Translations under genes and position numbers: made by a program
The notes under the pieces: generated by a model
Database searches by the model: none
Told to the model about the DNA's origin: nothing
What the model saw: the letters and a program-made list of their open reading frames with translations, nothing else
Assembly (NCBI RefSeq): GCF_944390845.1
Contig: NZ_CALXRM010000005.1
Coordinates: 1-64,000 of the forward strand
Length of the DNA stretch: 64,000 nt
Direction: 5' to 3'
Origin: an uncultured Brachyspira sp.
Lineage (GTDB): Bacteria > Spirochaetota > Brachyspiria > Brachyspirales > Brachyspiraceae
Shown here: piece after piece, positions 18,535 to 28,586 of the stretch
Layout of the letters: each line of letters starts with the position of its first letter
Position numbering within the stretch: position 1 is the stretch's first letter

Positions 18535-19182
18535 TTAACCCTTAATTCTAGCATTTAATTTAGATAAAGCTGTTTTAGTAAAATATACTTCATCAGCATA
18601 ATATAAAGGATGTATAGACATACTGTCTGCATTTACAAGCTTTAAATCTTTGATGTTTCTTAAAGATAATAATAATTTATTATAATTATCTCCTAAAGAC
18701 TCATCTTTACCTACTACAAATGCTACCTTTCTTGTATTTGGTTCTTTTACTTTACTTATAAAACTAGCCATTCTTTTTGTTTTTGGAGCATCAAAAGTGA
18801 AATCTTCAAAAACTTTAAGAACATTGCTTCCATATTTTAAAGATAAAACAGACAATAGAGCCTTACGCTTCATTTTCTTTGGCAATCTATAGCTATAATC
18901 ACGTGGTTTTGGTGTATGTGTTTTACCGCCGCCTACCCAAATTGGTGATCTTGTAGAACCTGCTCTTGCTCTACCAGTTCCTTTTTGTCTCCAAGGCTTT
19001 TTTCCGCCTCCTGAAACTTCTGCTCTGGTTTTTGTAGAGTGAGTTCCTTGACGTCTGTTAGCTAATTCATTTTTGATTGCTTCGTAAAGTAGATTATTGT
19101 TAACTTCTGATTTAAATATCTCGTCAACAATCTCTAAATTGCCTACGCTATCTCCATTTTCATTTAGTATTACTACTTCCAT
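18535..19182 (-). CDS. rplD: 50S ribosomal protein L4
   Basis: L4 lines the tunnel constriction and in E. coli controls the S10 operon. 215 residues. The tunnel loop region is clear (RQGTHSTKTRAEVSGGGKKPWRQKGTGRARAGSTRSPIWVGGG; written here only to show the basic Gly-rich core), and the C-terminal alpha/beta domain follows. Position after rplC is standard. Confidence 0.96.
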   Translation of the reverse strand: MEVVILNENGDSVGNLEIVDEIFKSEVNNNLLYEAIKNELANRRQGTHSTKTRAEVSGGGKKPWRQKGTGRARAGSTRSPIWVGGGKTHTPKPRDYSYRLPKKMKRKALLSVLSLKYGSNVLKVFEDFTFDAPKTKRMASFISKVKEPNTRKVAFVVGKDESLGDNYNKLLLSLRNIKDLKLVNADSMSIHPLYYADEVYFTKTALSKLNARIKG

Positions 19183-19211
19183 TTTATCATCCTGTTATTA
19201 TTTCACTCTAA

Positions 19212-19865
19212 TTAATTCATTGAGTTCTTTTTCTTATTACGTTTCTTAGCTGCTGATGTTAATTTCACTATACTATTAACTGCACCTGGTATAGCACCTT
19301 TAATCATAATCAAATTATCATCTGGTCTTATTTCAACCACTTTTAAGTTCTGTATAGTAGTCATAGCATTACCCATATGTCCTGGCATACCTTTACCTTT
19401 CCATACTCTTGCAGGGTAACTGTTACAACCTATAGAACCTGCTCTTCTTCTAAAGTTAGAACCATGGCTCATAGGACCACCATCGTAGTTATGTCTTTTC
19501 ATTACGCCGGCAAAACCACGACCTTTACTCAAAGAACTAACATCTATAAAATCGCCTGCTTGAAATATATCCACTTTAAGTTCTTGACCTACTGTGTAAG
19601 AGCTAGTATTATCCATTCTGAACTCTTTCAAATATTTCTTAGGCTCTAAATTTGCTTTTTTAAATTGACCTATTTGTGGCTTCTTTAAATGCTTTTCTTT
19701 CACGGCACCATAACCTAATTGAATAGCACTGTAGCCATCTTTCTCATTATCTCTTATCTGCATAACTGTGCATGGACCAGCCTCTACAACTGTTACCGCT
19801 ATAGCGTTGCCAGTTTCATCGAAAACTGTTGTCATACCCAATTTTTTGCCAATTATTCCTACCAT
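19212..19865 (-). CDS. rplC: 50S ribosomal protein L3
   Basis: L3 has a long extension reaching the peptidyl transferase centre. From the chosen start MVGIIGKKLGMTTVFDETG it has 217 residues. GRGFAGVMKRHNYDGGPMSHGS and GMPGHMGNAMTTIQNLKVV are diagnostic, the latter including the region that is methylated in E. coli. The frame stays open 16 codons upstream, but AGAGGA just before 19865 and homology set the start here. Confidence 0.96.
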   Translation of the reverse strand: MVGIIGKKLGMTTVFDETGNAIAVTVVEAGPCTVMQIRDNEKDGYSAIQLGYGAVKEKHLKKPQIGQFKKANLEPKKYLKEFRMDNTSSYTVGQELKVDIFQAGDFIDVSSLSKGRGFAGVMKRHNYDGGPMSHGSNFRRRAGSIGCNSYPARVWKGKGMPGHMGNAMTTIQNLKVVEIRPDDNLIMIKGAIPGAVNSIVKLTSAAKKRNKKKNSMN

Positions 19866-19966
19866 CGGCGAATCCTCTATAATGATTTTACTTACTACTT
19901 TCTTATATATCAAACTATTACAGATAAAACGTAGTAAAGCTTTATCTTTAATATTTAATTAAACGC

Positions 19967-20272
19967 TTATTTAAGCTGAACATCAACTCCAGCTGGAAGC
20001 GCTAACTTCTTAAGAGATTCTGTTGTTTGAGGTGTTACATCAAAGATATCTATTAATCTTTTATATATGCGCATCTCAAATTGTTCTCTTGATTTAATAT
20101 TTACGTGCGGACTTCTTATTACAGTTACCTTACGTATGCTTGTAGGCAATGGTATAGGTCCTGATACTTTAGCACCTGTTTTCTTTACACTAGCTACTAT
20201 AGACTGAGCTGATTGATCGATAAGCTCAATATCAAAGGCTTTTAGTTTAACTCGTATTTTCTGTTCTTTCAT
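19967..20272 (-). CDS. rpsJ: 30S ribosomal protein S10
   Basis: S10 is both a ribosomal protein and, in many bacteria, the NusE antitermination factor. 101 residues with [18 protein letters not shown] and the [26 protein letters not shown] region. It follows tuf, as in many bacteria where str and S10 operons are joined. An 86-base gap with a hairpin separates them. Confidence 0.96.
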   Translation of the reverse strand: MKEQKIRVKLKAFDIELIDQSAQSIVASVKKTGAKVSGPIPLPTSIRKVTVIRSPHVNIKSREQFEMRIYKRLIDIFDVTPQTTESLKKLALPAGVDVQLK

Positions 20273-20304
20273 AGCTTGAATTACTCGCTTTCTCTTAATT
20301 TATT

Positions 20305-20339
20305 AAAGGGTATATCTTTTATTAAAAGGTATACCCTTT
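20305..20339 (-). promoter_or_regulatory. Hairpin between tuf and rpsJ
   Basis: AAAGGGTATA and TATACCCTTT form a 10-base-pair stem, with further A/T pairing inside the loop. On the transcribed minus strand the sequence after the stem is not U-rich, so complete termination is doubtful. It may be an RNA processing site or partial attenuator that sets the ratio of the abundant EF-Tu to ribosomal proteins. Confidence 0.5.
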
Positions 20340-20357
20340 TATTTCTACTTTATTAAA

Positions 20358-21584
20358 TTATTCTAATATTTTTGTTACAACACCGTTACCTACTGTTTTA
20401 CCACCTTCACGTATAGCGAATCTTTGTTTTTCTTCCATAGCGATTGGAGTGATAAGCTCGATAGTTAAGTTAGCATTGTCACCAGGCATAATCATTTGTG
20501 AACCTTCTTGTAAGTTGATTACTCCTGTTACGTCTGTTGTTCTGAAGTACATTTGTGGTCTATAACCAGTTACGAAACCGCTGTGTCTACCACCTTCTTC
20601 TTTCTTAAGAATGTAAACTTCTGCTTCGAATTTTTTATGAGGTGTAATTGTACCTGGTTTAGCCAATACTTGTCCTCTTTCTACTGCTTTACGTTCAATA
20701 CCTCTTAAAAGACATCCAACGTTATAACCAGCGATACCTTCTACTTCTTTCTTGAACATTTCTACGCCTGTACAAGTTGTTTTTTGAGTAGGTTTGATAC
20801 CAACGATTTCAACTTCGTCACCTTTTTTGATTTTACCTCTTTCAATTCTACCTGTAACAACTGTACCTCTTCCAGGAATTGAGTATACGTCTTCGATTGA
20901 CATTAAGAAGTCTCTATCTACTTCACGTACTGGATCTGGAATATAAGTATCAAGAGCGTTTAAAAGGTCTAAGATACATTTACAATCTGGGTCAGTTCTT
21001 GGGTCTTTACCAGCTTCAATTGCTTGAATAGCTTTAATAGCAGAACCTTTAATGATAGGAGTTTTATCTCCGTCAAAACCATAGTGGTTTAATATGTCTT
21101 TTACTTCTTCAACTGTGATGTCAGCCATTTCTGGGTCATCTAATTTATCACATTTGTTTAAGAATACTACGATGTAGTTTACACCTACTTGTCTTGAAAG
21201 AAGTACGTGTTCTTTTGTTTGTGGCATTACACCGTCTTCTGCTGATACTACTAAGATAGCTCCGTCCATTTGAGCAGCACCTGTAATCATGTTTTTGATG
21301 TAGTCTGCGTGACCTGGACAGTCTACGTGTGCGTAGTGTCTGTTGTCAGATTCGTATTCAACGTGTGAAGTTGCGATTGTTAATATTTTTGTAGGGTCTC
21401 TTCTACCTTGACTTTCAGAAGCTTTTGCTACTGAGTCATAAGCAACTTTCTGTACTGTTGCTGGGAACATAGCAGATGATACTGCTGTGATTGCTGATGT
21501 TAATGTTGTTTTACCATGGTCTACGTGTCCGATAGTACCAACGTTTACGTGTGTCTTTTTACCTTCGTAAGTTCCTTTAGCCAT
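20358..21584 (-). CDS. tuf: Elongation factor Tu with a divergent switch I
   Basis: EF-Tu delivers aminoacyl-tRNA to the ribosome as a GTP complex. 408 residues, about 12 longer than E. coli EF-Tu. G1 GHVDHGKT is at 19-26, DCPGH at 88-92, and NKCD follows. The switch I region is unusual: the near-invariant RGITI motif reads KILTI at 66-70, preceded by [11 protein letters not shown]. The threonine that reaches Mg2+ is retained (Thr69). There is also an insertion near residue 193 ([12 protein letters not shown]). A strong GGAGG site precedes the ATG. Only one tuf is seen in the window. Confidence 0.97.
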   Translation of the reverse strand: MAKGTYEGKKTHVNVGTIGHVDHGKTTLTSAITAVSSAMFPATVQKVAYDSVAKASESQGRRDPTKILTIATSHVEYESDNRHYAHVDCPGHADYIKNMITGAAQMDGAILVVSAEDGVMPQTKEHVLLSRQVGVNYIVVFLNKCDKLDDPEMADITVEEVKDILNHYGFDGDKTPIIKGSAIKAIQAIEAGKDPRTDPDCKCILDLLNALDTYIPDPVREVDRDFLMSIEDVYSIPGRGTVVTGRIERGKIKKGDEVEIVGIKPTQKTTCTGVEMFKKEVEGIAGYNVGCLLRGIERKAVERGQVLAKPGTITPHKKFEAEVYILKKEEGGRHSGFVTGYRPQMYFRTTDVTGVINLQEGSQMIMPGDNANLTIELITPIAMEEKQRFAIREGGKTVGNGVVTKILE

Positions 21585-21654
21585 TTTAATCCTCCAATTA
21601 TTTTATCCTTAGGAATTTGTTTTTTTATATCTAACTTTGTAACTTTTTAGTTAC

Positions 21655-23736
21655 TTACTTGTTATTGCCCATTCTAGCACCTATTATCTCTTCTGCTACG
21701 TTTTTAGGTACTTCCTCATAGTGTGAGAACTGCATTGTATAGCTAGCTCTACCTTGAGATACGTTTCTTATGCTTGTAGTATATCCAAACATCTCTGCAA
21801 GAGGTACTGTAGCATTGATAGATTTGTAACCAGACTTATCTGTAAATCCGTGAACCTGTCCTCTTCTTGAAGCTAAGTCACCGATTATATCACCCATATA
21901 ATCTTCTGGAGTTACAACTTCTACTGTCATCATAGGCTCTAATAAATAAGGATCTGCTTTCTTACAACCCTCTTTGAATCCCATTGAAGCAGCAATCTTA
22001 AATGCCATTTCTGATGAGTCTACTGGGTGGAATGAACCATCATAAGCTGATACTATAACGTCTAGCATAGGATAGTTAGCAAGTACTCCTGTATTCATAG
22101 ATTCTACACAGCCTTTTTCTACTGCTGGTATATATTCTCTTGGTACTGCTCCTCCAACGATTTCATTATTGAATTTAAATCCACCGTTAGGTTCATTAGG
22201 TCCAATTCTCAACCATACATCACCGTATTGACCTTTACCACCAGACTGACGTACAAATTTACCTTGTACTTCAACTGTTTTCTTAATACCTTCTCTATAA
22301 GATACTTGAGGACGTCCTACATTTGCCTCAACTTTATATTCTCTTTTCATTCTATCACAGATTATCTCTAAATGCAACTCACCCATACCTGCGATAATTG
22401 TTTGACCAGTTTCTTCATCAAAGCTAACTCTGAATGTTGGGTCTTCTTCAGCAAGTCTTGATAATGCTATAGACATTTTATCTCTGTCGCCTTTTGTTTT
22501 TGGCTCTATAGCAACGTTAATTACTGGTTCTGGGAAGTTGATTGATTCTAAGATGATAGGAGCATTTTCCGGACATAATGTATCACCTGTTGTAGTTTCT
22601 TTAAGTCCTACTGCTGCTGCTATATCACCGCAATATACTTGTTCAATCTCTTCTCTTTTGTTAGCATGCATCTGAAGTATTCTTCCGATACGCTCTCTTT
22701 TACCTTTTGTTGCATTGTACACATAAGAACCAGCTTCTAATATACCAGAGTAAACTCTTAAGAACGCTATTTTTCCTACGTGTGGGTCTGTCATGATTTT
22801 GAATGCTAATGCACTGAATTTCTCATCATCAGCAATTTTTCTTTTTATAACATTACCATCTAAATCAGTACCTTCTATTTCTGGTTTATCTACTGGTGAT
22901 GGCAAATAATCTACTATTCCATTAATTAATACTTGAATACCTTTGTTTTTGAATGCTGTACCGCAGAACATTGGGAAGAAATCTGCTGTTAATGTAGCTG
23001 TTCTTATAAGTTTCTTTATAGTTGGAACATCTATTTCTTCACCTTCAAAGAATTTGTTCATAGCATCATCATCATATTCAACGATTGCTTCTAATAATGA
23101 ATTTCTGTATTCTTCTGCTTTTTCTTTTAATTCAGGTCTGATTTCTCTTTCTTCCATTTTCATGCCGTCTTCAGAAACCCAAATTATTTCTTTCATATTT
23201 ACTAAGTCAACAACACCCTCGAAATTACTTTCTGCACCTATAGGTATAACTACTGGGTGACTGTTAGCTTTTAATCTTTCTCTAGTTTGATCTAAAACAG
23301 CGTAGAAGTTAGCTCCTATTCTGTCCATTTTATTAACAAAAATAGCTCTAGGAATTTTATAGTTACTTGCTTGTCTCCATACTGTTTCACTCTGAGGTTG
23401 AACACCACCTACTGAACAGAAAACACCAACTGCACTGTCTAATACTCTCAAAGATCTTTCTACTTCAGCAGTGAAGTCAACGTGACCTGGAGTGTCTATC
23501 AAGTTAATTCTATGACCATTCCAAAAACAAGTAGTTGCAGCAGAAGTAATTGTAATACCTCTTTCTCTTTCCTGTTCCATCCAGTCCATTTCAGCTGCAC
23601 CTTCATGAACCTCACCTATTTTATGTGTTTTACCTGTGAAATATAAAATACGCTCACTTAAAGTAGTTTTACCAGCATCGATGTGAGCCATAATACCAAT
23701 ATTACGTGTGTTTTCTAACGAAATTTGACGTGCCAC
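21655..23736 (-). CDS. fusA: Elongation factor G
   Basis: EF-G drives ribosomal translocation. 693 residues, the normal length. The G domain is standard ([50 protein letters not shown]). The C-terminal domains include GMGELHLEI and the [19 protein letters not shown] region. It lies between rpsG and tuf, the str operon order. Unlike the neighbouring tuf, its switch I keeps RGITIT. Confidence 0.97.
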   Translation of the reverse strand: MARQISLENTRNIGIMAHIDAGKTTLSERILYFTGKTHKIGEVHEGAAEMDWMEQERERGITITSAATTCFWNGHRINLIDTPGHVDFTAEVERSLRVLDSAVGVFCSVGGVQPQSETVWRQASNYKIPRAIFVNKMDRIGANFYAVLDQTRERLKANSHPVVIPIGAESNFEGVVDLVNMKEIIWVSEDGMKMEEREIRPELKEKAEEYRNSLLEAIVEYDDDAMNKFFEGEEIDVPTIKKLIRTATLTADFFPMFCGTAFKNKGIQVLINGIVDYLPSPVDKPEIEGTDLDGNVIKRKIADDEKFSALAFKIMTDPHVGKIAFLRVYSGILEAGSYVYNATKGKRERIGRILQMHANKREEIEQVYCGDIAAAVGLKETTTGDTLCPENAPIILESINFPEPVINVAIEPKTKGDRDKMSIALSRLAEEDPTFRVSFDEETGQTIIAGMGELHLEIICDRMKREYKVEANVGRPQVSYREGIKKTVEVQGKFVRQSGGKGQYGDVWLRIGPNEPNGGFKFNNEIVGGAVPREYIPAVEKGCVESMNTGVLANYPMLDVIVSAYDGSFHPVDSSEMAFKIAASMGFKEGCKKADPYLLEPMMTVEVVTPEDYMGDIIGDLASRRGQVHGFTDKSGYKSINATVPLAEMFGYTTSIRNVSQGRASYTMQFSHYEEVPKNVAEEIIGARMGNNK

Positions 23737-23756
23737 TTAATTATTCTCCTTAAAAA

Positions 23757-24227
23757 TTACCACCTAAAGTGCGCAAATGCTTTATTACCTTCAGCCATTC
23801 TATGAACTGTATCTCTCTTAGCTACTGCTTGACCTTTACCATCTATAGCATCTACTATCTCATTTGATAAGCGTTCTACCATGCTTCTTCCGCCTCTTTT
23901 TCTTGAAGCATCTATAAGCCATGTAAATGCTAATGAATTTTGTCTGTCTGGTCTTACATCTACAGGAACCTGATATGTAGATCCACCAACTCTTCTTGAT
24001 TTTACTTCTACACGTGGTTTAATATTCTCTATAGCTTCATTGAAAGCTTCTAAACCATCTTTTCCTGTTTTCTCTTTTACTAAATCCATAGCTTTATAAA
24101 ATATATTTTCAGCTTTACTTTTTTTACCATCATACATTAGTTTGTTTATAAACTTACTAATTACAACGCTTCCATAAATAGGATCAGCATCTATTTTTCT
24201 AGTTTGTGCTCTTCTTCTTCTAGCCAT
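23757..24227 (-). CDS. rpsG: 30S ribosomal protein S7
   Basis: S7 organises the 30S head and in E. coli represses the str operon. 156 residues. Typical segments are [44 protein letters not shown] and [10 protein letters not shown] at the end. It lies 14 bases after rpsL. Confidence 0.97.
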   Translation of the reverse strand: MARRRRAQTRKIDADPIYGSVVISKFINKLMYDGKKSKAENIFYKAMDLVKEKTGKDGLEAFNEAIENIKPRVEVKSRRVGGSTYQVPVDVRPDRQNSLAFTWLIDASRKRGGRSMVERLSNEIVDAIDGKGQAVAKRDTVHRMAEGNKAFAHFRW

Positions 24228-24241
24228 ATTATTTTACTCCA

Positions 24242-24616
24242 TTAAGCCTTTGGTTTCTTAGTACCATACTTACTTCTAGCTTTCATTCTCTTTTCTACAC
24301 CTGTAGCTTCACGGCTTCCGCGAACTATGTGATAACGGCAACCTGGTAAGTCTTTAACCCTTCCGCCTCTTATAAGTACACGGTTGTGCTCTTGAAGTGT
24401 ATGGTCAATACCAGGAATATAAGCTGTTACTTCCATTCCATTTGTTATTCTTACACGAGCGATCTTACGCATAGCTGAGTTAGGTTTCTTTGGTGTAGTT
24501 GTTGTTACACGAGTACAAACCCCTTCTCTTTGCGGACATTTCATTAATGCAGGCGATTTTGTCTTATTTATTATACGCTTGCGACCTTTTCTTACTAATT
24601 GATTAATTGTAGGCAT
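24242..24616 (-). CDS. rpsL: 30S ribosomal protein S12
   Basis: S12 controls decoding accuracy. The start [13 protein letters not shown] is the family N-terminus. The frame is open three codons upstream, but homology places the start at 24616, giving 124 residues. [13 protein letters not shown] and [13 protein letters not shown] keep the lysines whose mutation gives streptomycin resistance, so the protein looks wild-type for that trait. It is the first gene of the long cluster. rpoB/rpoC, often upstream, are not here. Confidence 0.96.
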   Translation of the reverse strand: MPTINQLVRKGRKRIINKTKSPALMKCPQREGVCTRVTTTTPKKPNSAMRKIARVRITNGMEVTAYIPGIDHTLQEHNRVLIRGGRVKDLPGCRYHIVRGSREATGVEKRMKARSKYGTKKPKA

Positions 24617-25013
24617 AAAATACAAAACCTCTAATTCTTTATTTTTTTGTAAAATTTTTTTCTAAATCAATTCCTTACACAGAATTGACAACATCAACTT
24701 CTTTAATAATTTATAACTTCAAACGAAACAGTATTTACAAACTGAGCAATTATAGTATTAAAACCTAATTAATAGTGAGAAAAACATACTATATGCTTTA
24801 ATCGCTTATTTTGAAAGTTATAAAATTATAAAACAACTATACAAAAAAATCAATACTTTTTTAACAATTTTTTATCCATATTTTTAAAAAAACATACATA
24901 TATATACACTATAAAATTAAATATCTTTTTACCTAATAATTAAAATATAAATATTGCAAAAAAATCATTATTATAGCATACTATGAATAATAATTTTTTA
25001 AGGACTCTTAATT
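24617..25013. other. Divergent intergenic region with a long str-operon leader
   Basis: This 397-base gap between rpsL (-) and hisIE (+) has no gene. It holds the promoter at 24825-24853 and a leader of about 200 bases before rpsL. I did not find a convincing S7-binding mimic or riboswitch in the leader. Confidence 0.6.
24825..24853 (-). promoter_or_regulatory. Candidate sigma70 promoter of the str-S10 cluster
   Basis: On the minus strand, TTGATT (24853-24848) is followed after exactly 17 bases by TATAAT (24830-24825). Transcription would begin near 24818, leaving an untranslated leader of about 200 bases before rpsL. Confidence 0.6.
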
Positions 25014-25679
25014 ATGAATCAAAATACAGAAAACATTATTGAAAATTTAAAATTTGATGATAAAGGGTTAATTCCTGCAATAGTAATAGATTATTATACT
25101 AAAGAAGTTTTAACTCTTGCCTATATGAATAGAGAAAGCCTAAACATAAGCATTAAAGAAGGAAAAACTTGTTTCTACAGCAGAAGCAGACAAGAATTAT
25201 GGAGAAAAGGTGAAACTTCTGGAAATTATCAGCATATACAATCAATAAAAGCTGATTGTGATAATGATGCTTTGATAGTAGAAGTTATAAAATATGGTCC
25301 AGCTTGCCACACTGGAAAAGAATCTTGTTTCTTCAATGAAGTATATTCAAAAGAAGACTACAAAGATTTTTCTATAGATAAACTTTATGAACTAATAAAA
25401 GGAAGAAAAACAAATCAAACTGAAGGTTCTTATACTACATACCTTTTCAATAGCGGTATAGACAAAATATTAAAAAAAGTTGGTGAAGAATGTACTGAAG
25501 TTATAATAGGTGCTAAAAATGACAGCAAAAAAGAAACTATATACGAAATTTCAGATTTACTTTATCACACTCTAGTTCTAATGGTAGAAAAAGGCATAAC
25601 TATTAATGATATAAAAGAAGAATTAGCAAGCAGATCTATAATAGACAAAAAAGAAAAACAAAAAAGTATGAAAGAGTAA
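25014..25679 (+). CDS. hisIE: Bifunctional phosphoribosyl-AMP cyclohydrolase / phosphoribosyl-ATP pyrophosphatase
   Basis: HisIE catalyses the second and third steps of histidine synthesis in the cytoplasm. The N-terminal HisI domain (about 1-115) has LAYMNRESL, the [20 protein letters not shown] motif and the metal-binding CDNDALIV and GPACHTG segments. The HisE domain (about 120-215) has [16 protein letters not shown]. 221 residues is normal for the fusion. AAGGA precedes the ATG. It stands alone, with no other his gene in the window, and is followed by a repeat block. Confidence 0.95.
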   Translation: MNQNTENIIENLKFDDKGLIPAIVIDYYTKEVLTLAYMNRESLNISIKEGKTCFYSRSRQELWRKGETSGNYQHIQSIKADCDNDALIVEVIKYGPACHTGKESCFFNEVYSKEDYKDFSIDKLYELIKGRKTNQTEGSYTTYLFNSGIDKILKKVGEECTEVIIGAKNDSKKETIYEISDLLYHTLVLMVEKGITINDIKEELASRSIIDKKEKQKSMKE

Positions 25680-26151
25680 TTTTTATTATTTTTATCACTT
25701 ATACGCACGCAGAACAAAGCCCAAACTATAAATTCATTGATAATTCAATTCTTATTATATAATAAATTTGATTCTACGTGCGGTAAATAAATTCTCAACC
25801 TAATAACCACTTGGGCGGGTGCTAAAATTTCTAATTAAGTTATAAAAGATAATTAATATTAAAATTCAAAATAAAGCTAAAAACTTTAAAGGGCGGGGTA
25901 TGTAAATAAATTTTAAAACTTATTTTTAATCCCACCCTTTAGGATTTAAATCTATTCTGGTATTTATATATTATTTTCTTTTTTATTTTTTCTGTTATTT
26001 TAACTGCCCACCCGAGATTTTTTTAAATTTATTGTGTATTCACCGCACGAAGAATTAAATAAAAAATATATATTTGTTTGTAATTCAAATTTTTATCATA
26101 TCATAAATTTATTCACCGTGCGTAAAAAAATTATATATAAATTTAATATAT
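25680..26151. repeat. Mosaic intergenic repeat block, locus 2
   Basis: Between convergent genes, with no ORF of note. Modules: C-type at 25704-25784 (starts CGCACGCAGAA, ends ACGTGCGGTAA); G-type on the plus strand at 25810-25906 (CTTGGGCGGGTGCT to AAAGGGCGGGGTATGTAA); a GGGTGGG variant on the minus strand at 25931-26014; a second C-type at 26042-26124. The order C-G then inverted g-C forms a roughly symmetrical pair of composite units facing each other. Confidence 0.85.
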
Positions 26152-26186
26152 AAAAAAGCGACAGCCTATATAAAATAAACTGCCGC
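26152..26186 (-). terminator. Intrinsic terminator after the 26222 lipoprotein gene
   Basis: On the minus strand GCGGCAG pairs fully with CTGTCGC (one G-U pair) around a 15-base loop and is followed by six T. It ends the lipoprotein transcript at the edge of the repeat block. Confidence 0.8.
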
Positions 26187-26221
26187 ATCATTATAAAAAT
26201 CAACAATAATAAAAATAAAAA

Positions 26222-27163
26222 TTATTTTAACATTTCTTTATCAACTAAATCATTAGCAGGAACATAATCATATATAACCTGAGAGAATACCAAAGTATCA
26301 ACAAAACCGCCGCGTTTTATAGATAAGAAAAGATCATTATATTCATTTTCAGGCATACCTAATTTTTTCATTGTAACTGCTTTATAGAATACAGCATCAT
26401 TAGCAAATCTAGTTCTAGGATATTCTGTTATAACTTTATCGAATAAAGATATAGCCTCTTCTAATTCTGTTTGGTCTTTAGAATAAGTTTGATAAAGCAT
26501 ACCATTCCATAATAATGAAAGAGGTTTGAATTTTTCTATAGAAGTTAAACCAGCAACTTTCTTGAAACATTCATTAGCTTCAACAATATGATTTTTAGCT
26601 ACAACATTGTTTGATTTTCCTTCTTTTGCTAAGAAATAATGAACAATTCCTTTAAATTGATATAAATGACCTACATCAACATCTTCAGGCAAATTATTAA
26701 AATCCAATTTATTTATATAATTTAAAGCTTGAGTATATTCTTTATTAGCGATCATAACTCTTATTTCTCTAATCATCAAAGGATCATCATTAGAAGTCCA
26801 AGGGCTATAGAAATTGTATATAGTAGCTTTTAAAGGTCTTCTTTTGCTAGGCTGTTTATCAGTACTACTGCTGCTGTTTCCTTTAGAAGGCTTAGAACTT
26901 GATGAACTATTATTTGCTTGAGTATTATTATCTATTTGAATATTATTATCTTCAGGCATATACATATCATCTGTAGGAGTAGTAGTTTGAGTACCATTAT
27001 TAGTTTCTACTATTACATCATTACTAGATGAGTTTTGATACTCTTTTTCTATTTCATTAATATAATCTTCTTCTAAATTACTGTTTTGATTACTTGGCTT
27101 TTTACATGAAAGTGCAAAAACTGATAAAATCATTATAAAAACTACTAAACACTTCTTTAACAT
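26222..27163 (-). CDS. Lipoprotein with TPR-like repeats, BamD/YfiO-like
   Basis: The N-terminus has a basic start, a hydrophobic stretch and a lipobox ending VFALSC, so the protein is probably lipidated at Cys20. Residues 30-120 are Asn/Ser-rich linker (NNSSSSSKPSKGNSSSST). The C-terminal half resembles helical TPR-type repeats, for example EEAISLFDKVITEYPRTRFANDAVFYKAV, which is the wording of BamD/YfiO outer membrane assembly lipoproteins. The long linker is not typical of BamD, so a general TPR lipoprotein is the safer call. The ATG at 27163 is preceded by GGAG; a TTG four codons upstream is not favoured. Confidence 0.75.
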   Translation of the reverse strand: MLKKCLVVFIMILSVFALSCKKPSNQNSNLEEDYINEIEKEYQNSSSNDVIVETNNGTQTTTPTDDMYMPEDNNIQIDNNTQANNSSSSSKPSKGNSSSSTDKQPSKRRPLKATIYNFYSPWTSNDDPLMIREIRVMIANKEYTQALNYINKLDFNNLPEDVDVGHLYQFKGIVHYFLAKEGKSNNVVAKNHIVEANECFKKVAGLTSIEKFKPLSLLWNGMLYQTYSKDQTELEEAISLFDKVITEYPRTRFANDAVFYKAVTMKKLGMPENEYNDLFLSIKRGGFVDTLVFSQVIYDYVPANDLVDKEMLK

Positions 27164-27273
27164 TGTTTGCTCCAACTATTTTTTATATTGTTGTCTAATT
27201 TGTCGGAAAATACTAAAAAAGCGTTAGAATAATTATTACTATTTGTATTATAGTAAGTATACAAAAATATCAA

Positions 27274-28218
27274 TTATTTATAATTTTCTATATTTTTATA
27301 ATAATCTTTTTGTTTATATTCATCTGAAACATTATCTATATAATTGTTTATTTTTTTGTCGGCATCAGCAAAATATCTGTCATAAGCCTTTTTGCAATAA
27401 TTGTCATGCTTAGATTTTATGCCAGTAGGAGGATTCTCAAACTTGTAAACTCCATTAACTCTCCAGAAATTTAATATACCTATACTAATAGCATCAACAG
27501 GACATCTAAATGCACAGCTAGTACACATTACGCATTTATTTTTGAATTTGATATTTCCTTTTTCATCATTATAAATATTATTAACAGGACATTTTTTAAC
27601 ACATAAATTACAATGAGTACAAACTTTTTTTACTTTGAATAAATTACCATTAACTTTCATAGCAGGGTGTTCTATTCTAAATAAAAATGCTATTAATCTG
27701 CCGAATGGGAATTTATTTAATAAATGCTCTTTACCTTCTAAAACTTCATTAGCCTCTATAACACATAAAGCCTTAACAGTTTTCCACATCTTAGCAGCAA
27801 ATTCATCAGTATGCCTGAATATTATATTATAAGGCATTATATAATGATATTCATTAGTAAGTATATAACCTTTTGGTTTTAATCTTGCCATTAAAGGCTC
27901 TGAAGAAATATTATTAATTGTTAAAGGCTCTCCGGAAGTTTTTATAATAAATATCTTTTTATTATCTAATTTAGGAAATAATTTTATTAAATCAAAAATA
28001 GGATAAGGTGCATTGAATCCATGTATAGGATAAGCAAGCCCTACATAATCATAATAATCAGGACTAGGCATATTATCAAAGTTATCGCCTACATTATAAA
28101 GTAAAGTTTCAACGCCGTTTTCTTCAAATATTTTTTTATATTCTCTAGCTGCCTTTTCTGTGTTTCCAGTTCCTGAAAAACAATATATCACAGCTTTTTT
28201 ATTTTCATAAATACTCAT
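27274..28218 (-). CDS. EFR1-type flavodoxin / 4Fe-4S ferredoxin fusion
   Basis: The N-terminal part (about 1-170) is flavodoxin-like, with the phosphate-binding loop FSGTGNTEKAA at about 14-24. The C-terminal part carries two 4Fe-4S clusters: CTHCNLCVKKCP and CVMCTSCAFRCP. Proteins with this architecture are called EFR1 family ferrodoxins and are common in anaerobes. The redox partner is unknown. 314 residues is complete. The Shine-Dalgarno sequence is weak. It forms a separate unit, upstream of the lipoprotein gene. Confidence 0.85.
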   Translation of the reverse strand: MSIYENKKAVIYCFSGTGNTEKAAREYKKIFEENGVETLLYNVGDNFDNMPSPDYYDYVGLAYPIHGFNAPYPIFDLIKLFPKLDNKKIFIIKTSGEPLTINNISSEPLMARLKPKGYILTNEYHYIMPYNIIFRHTDEFAAKMWKTVKALCVIEANEVLEGKEHLLNKFPFGRLIAFLFRIEHPAMKVNGNLFKVKKVCTHCNLCVKKCPVNNIYNDEKGNIKFKNKCVMCTSCAFRCPVDAISIGILNFWRVNGVYKFENPPTGIKSKHDNYCKKAYDRYFADADKKINNYIDNVSDEYKQKDYYKNIENYK

Positions 28219-28377
28219 TCTATTAACCTATTAAATTTTATATGCTAATTATACTAAAGTGAATATATTTTGTCAAAATTTTATTTTTAGTTTACAGGCA
28301 GAATTTTATACTTATTTGTGTAGCTCAAACAGTAAATACAATAAATTTTAATGATGTAAAGTTTACAAATAGATAAT

Positions 28378-28481
28378 AAAAATGAGGGTTCCCTCTCTAG
28401 GGGCAACCCACAAGCCCGATACCCAGCAGCTCATTCACCGCCTTCAAACGAATTTTATTTAATGTCAGACTCAAAAACTGA
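28378..28481 (-). ncRNA. Candidate structured small RNA
   Basis: In the 368-base gap 28219-28586, bases 28386-28450 are strikingly GC-rich for this genome. On the minus strand a promoter-like pair TTAACT-N17-TATTAT (28516-28488) would start transcription near 28481. The RNA would hold a small hairpin (TGTCAG/CTGACA), a GC-rich stretch, and a terminator-like stem (GGGTT/AACCC plus inner CCCT/AGGG pairs) followed by TCATTTTTATT. It could instead be the 3' end or terminator of the SDR gene, or the remnant of a coding repeat. No known RNA family was recognised. Confidence 0.4.
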
Positions 28482-28586
28482 CAATATATAATATAAAATA
28501 TTAATTAAAAAGTTAATTAAATTTTCAAAAATATTTCAATTCTTTTATTTTTCACTTATAGCATTTTATATTCTTTTTCAATCAAT

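Noticed and set aside
20305-20339. Calling the tuf-rpsJ hairpin an intrinsic terminator
   Set aside because: The T-tract lies on the wrong side for the minus-strand transcript.
24617-24820. Riboswitch or S7 operator in the str leader
   Set aside because: No recognisable aptamer or mimic of the 16S rRNA site could be seen by eye.
27187-27205. GTCTAATTTGTC upstream of the 26222 lipoprotein gene as a possible ECF promoter
   Set aside because: It is on the wrong strand for the gene and no -35 motif is present.
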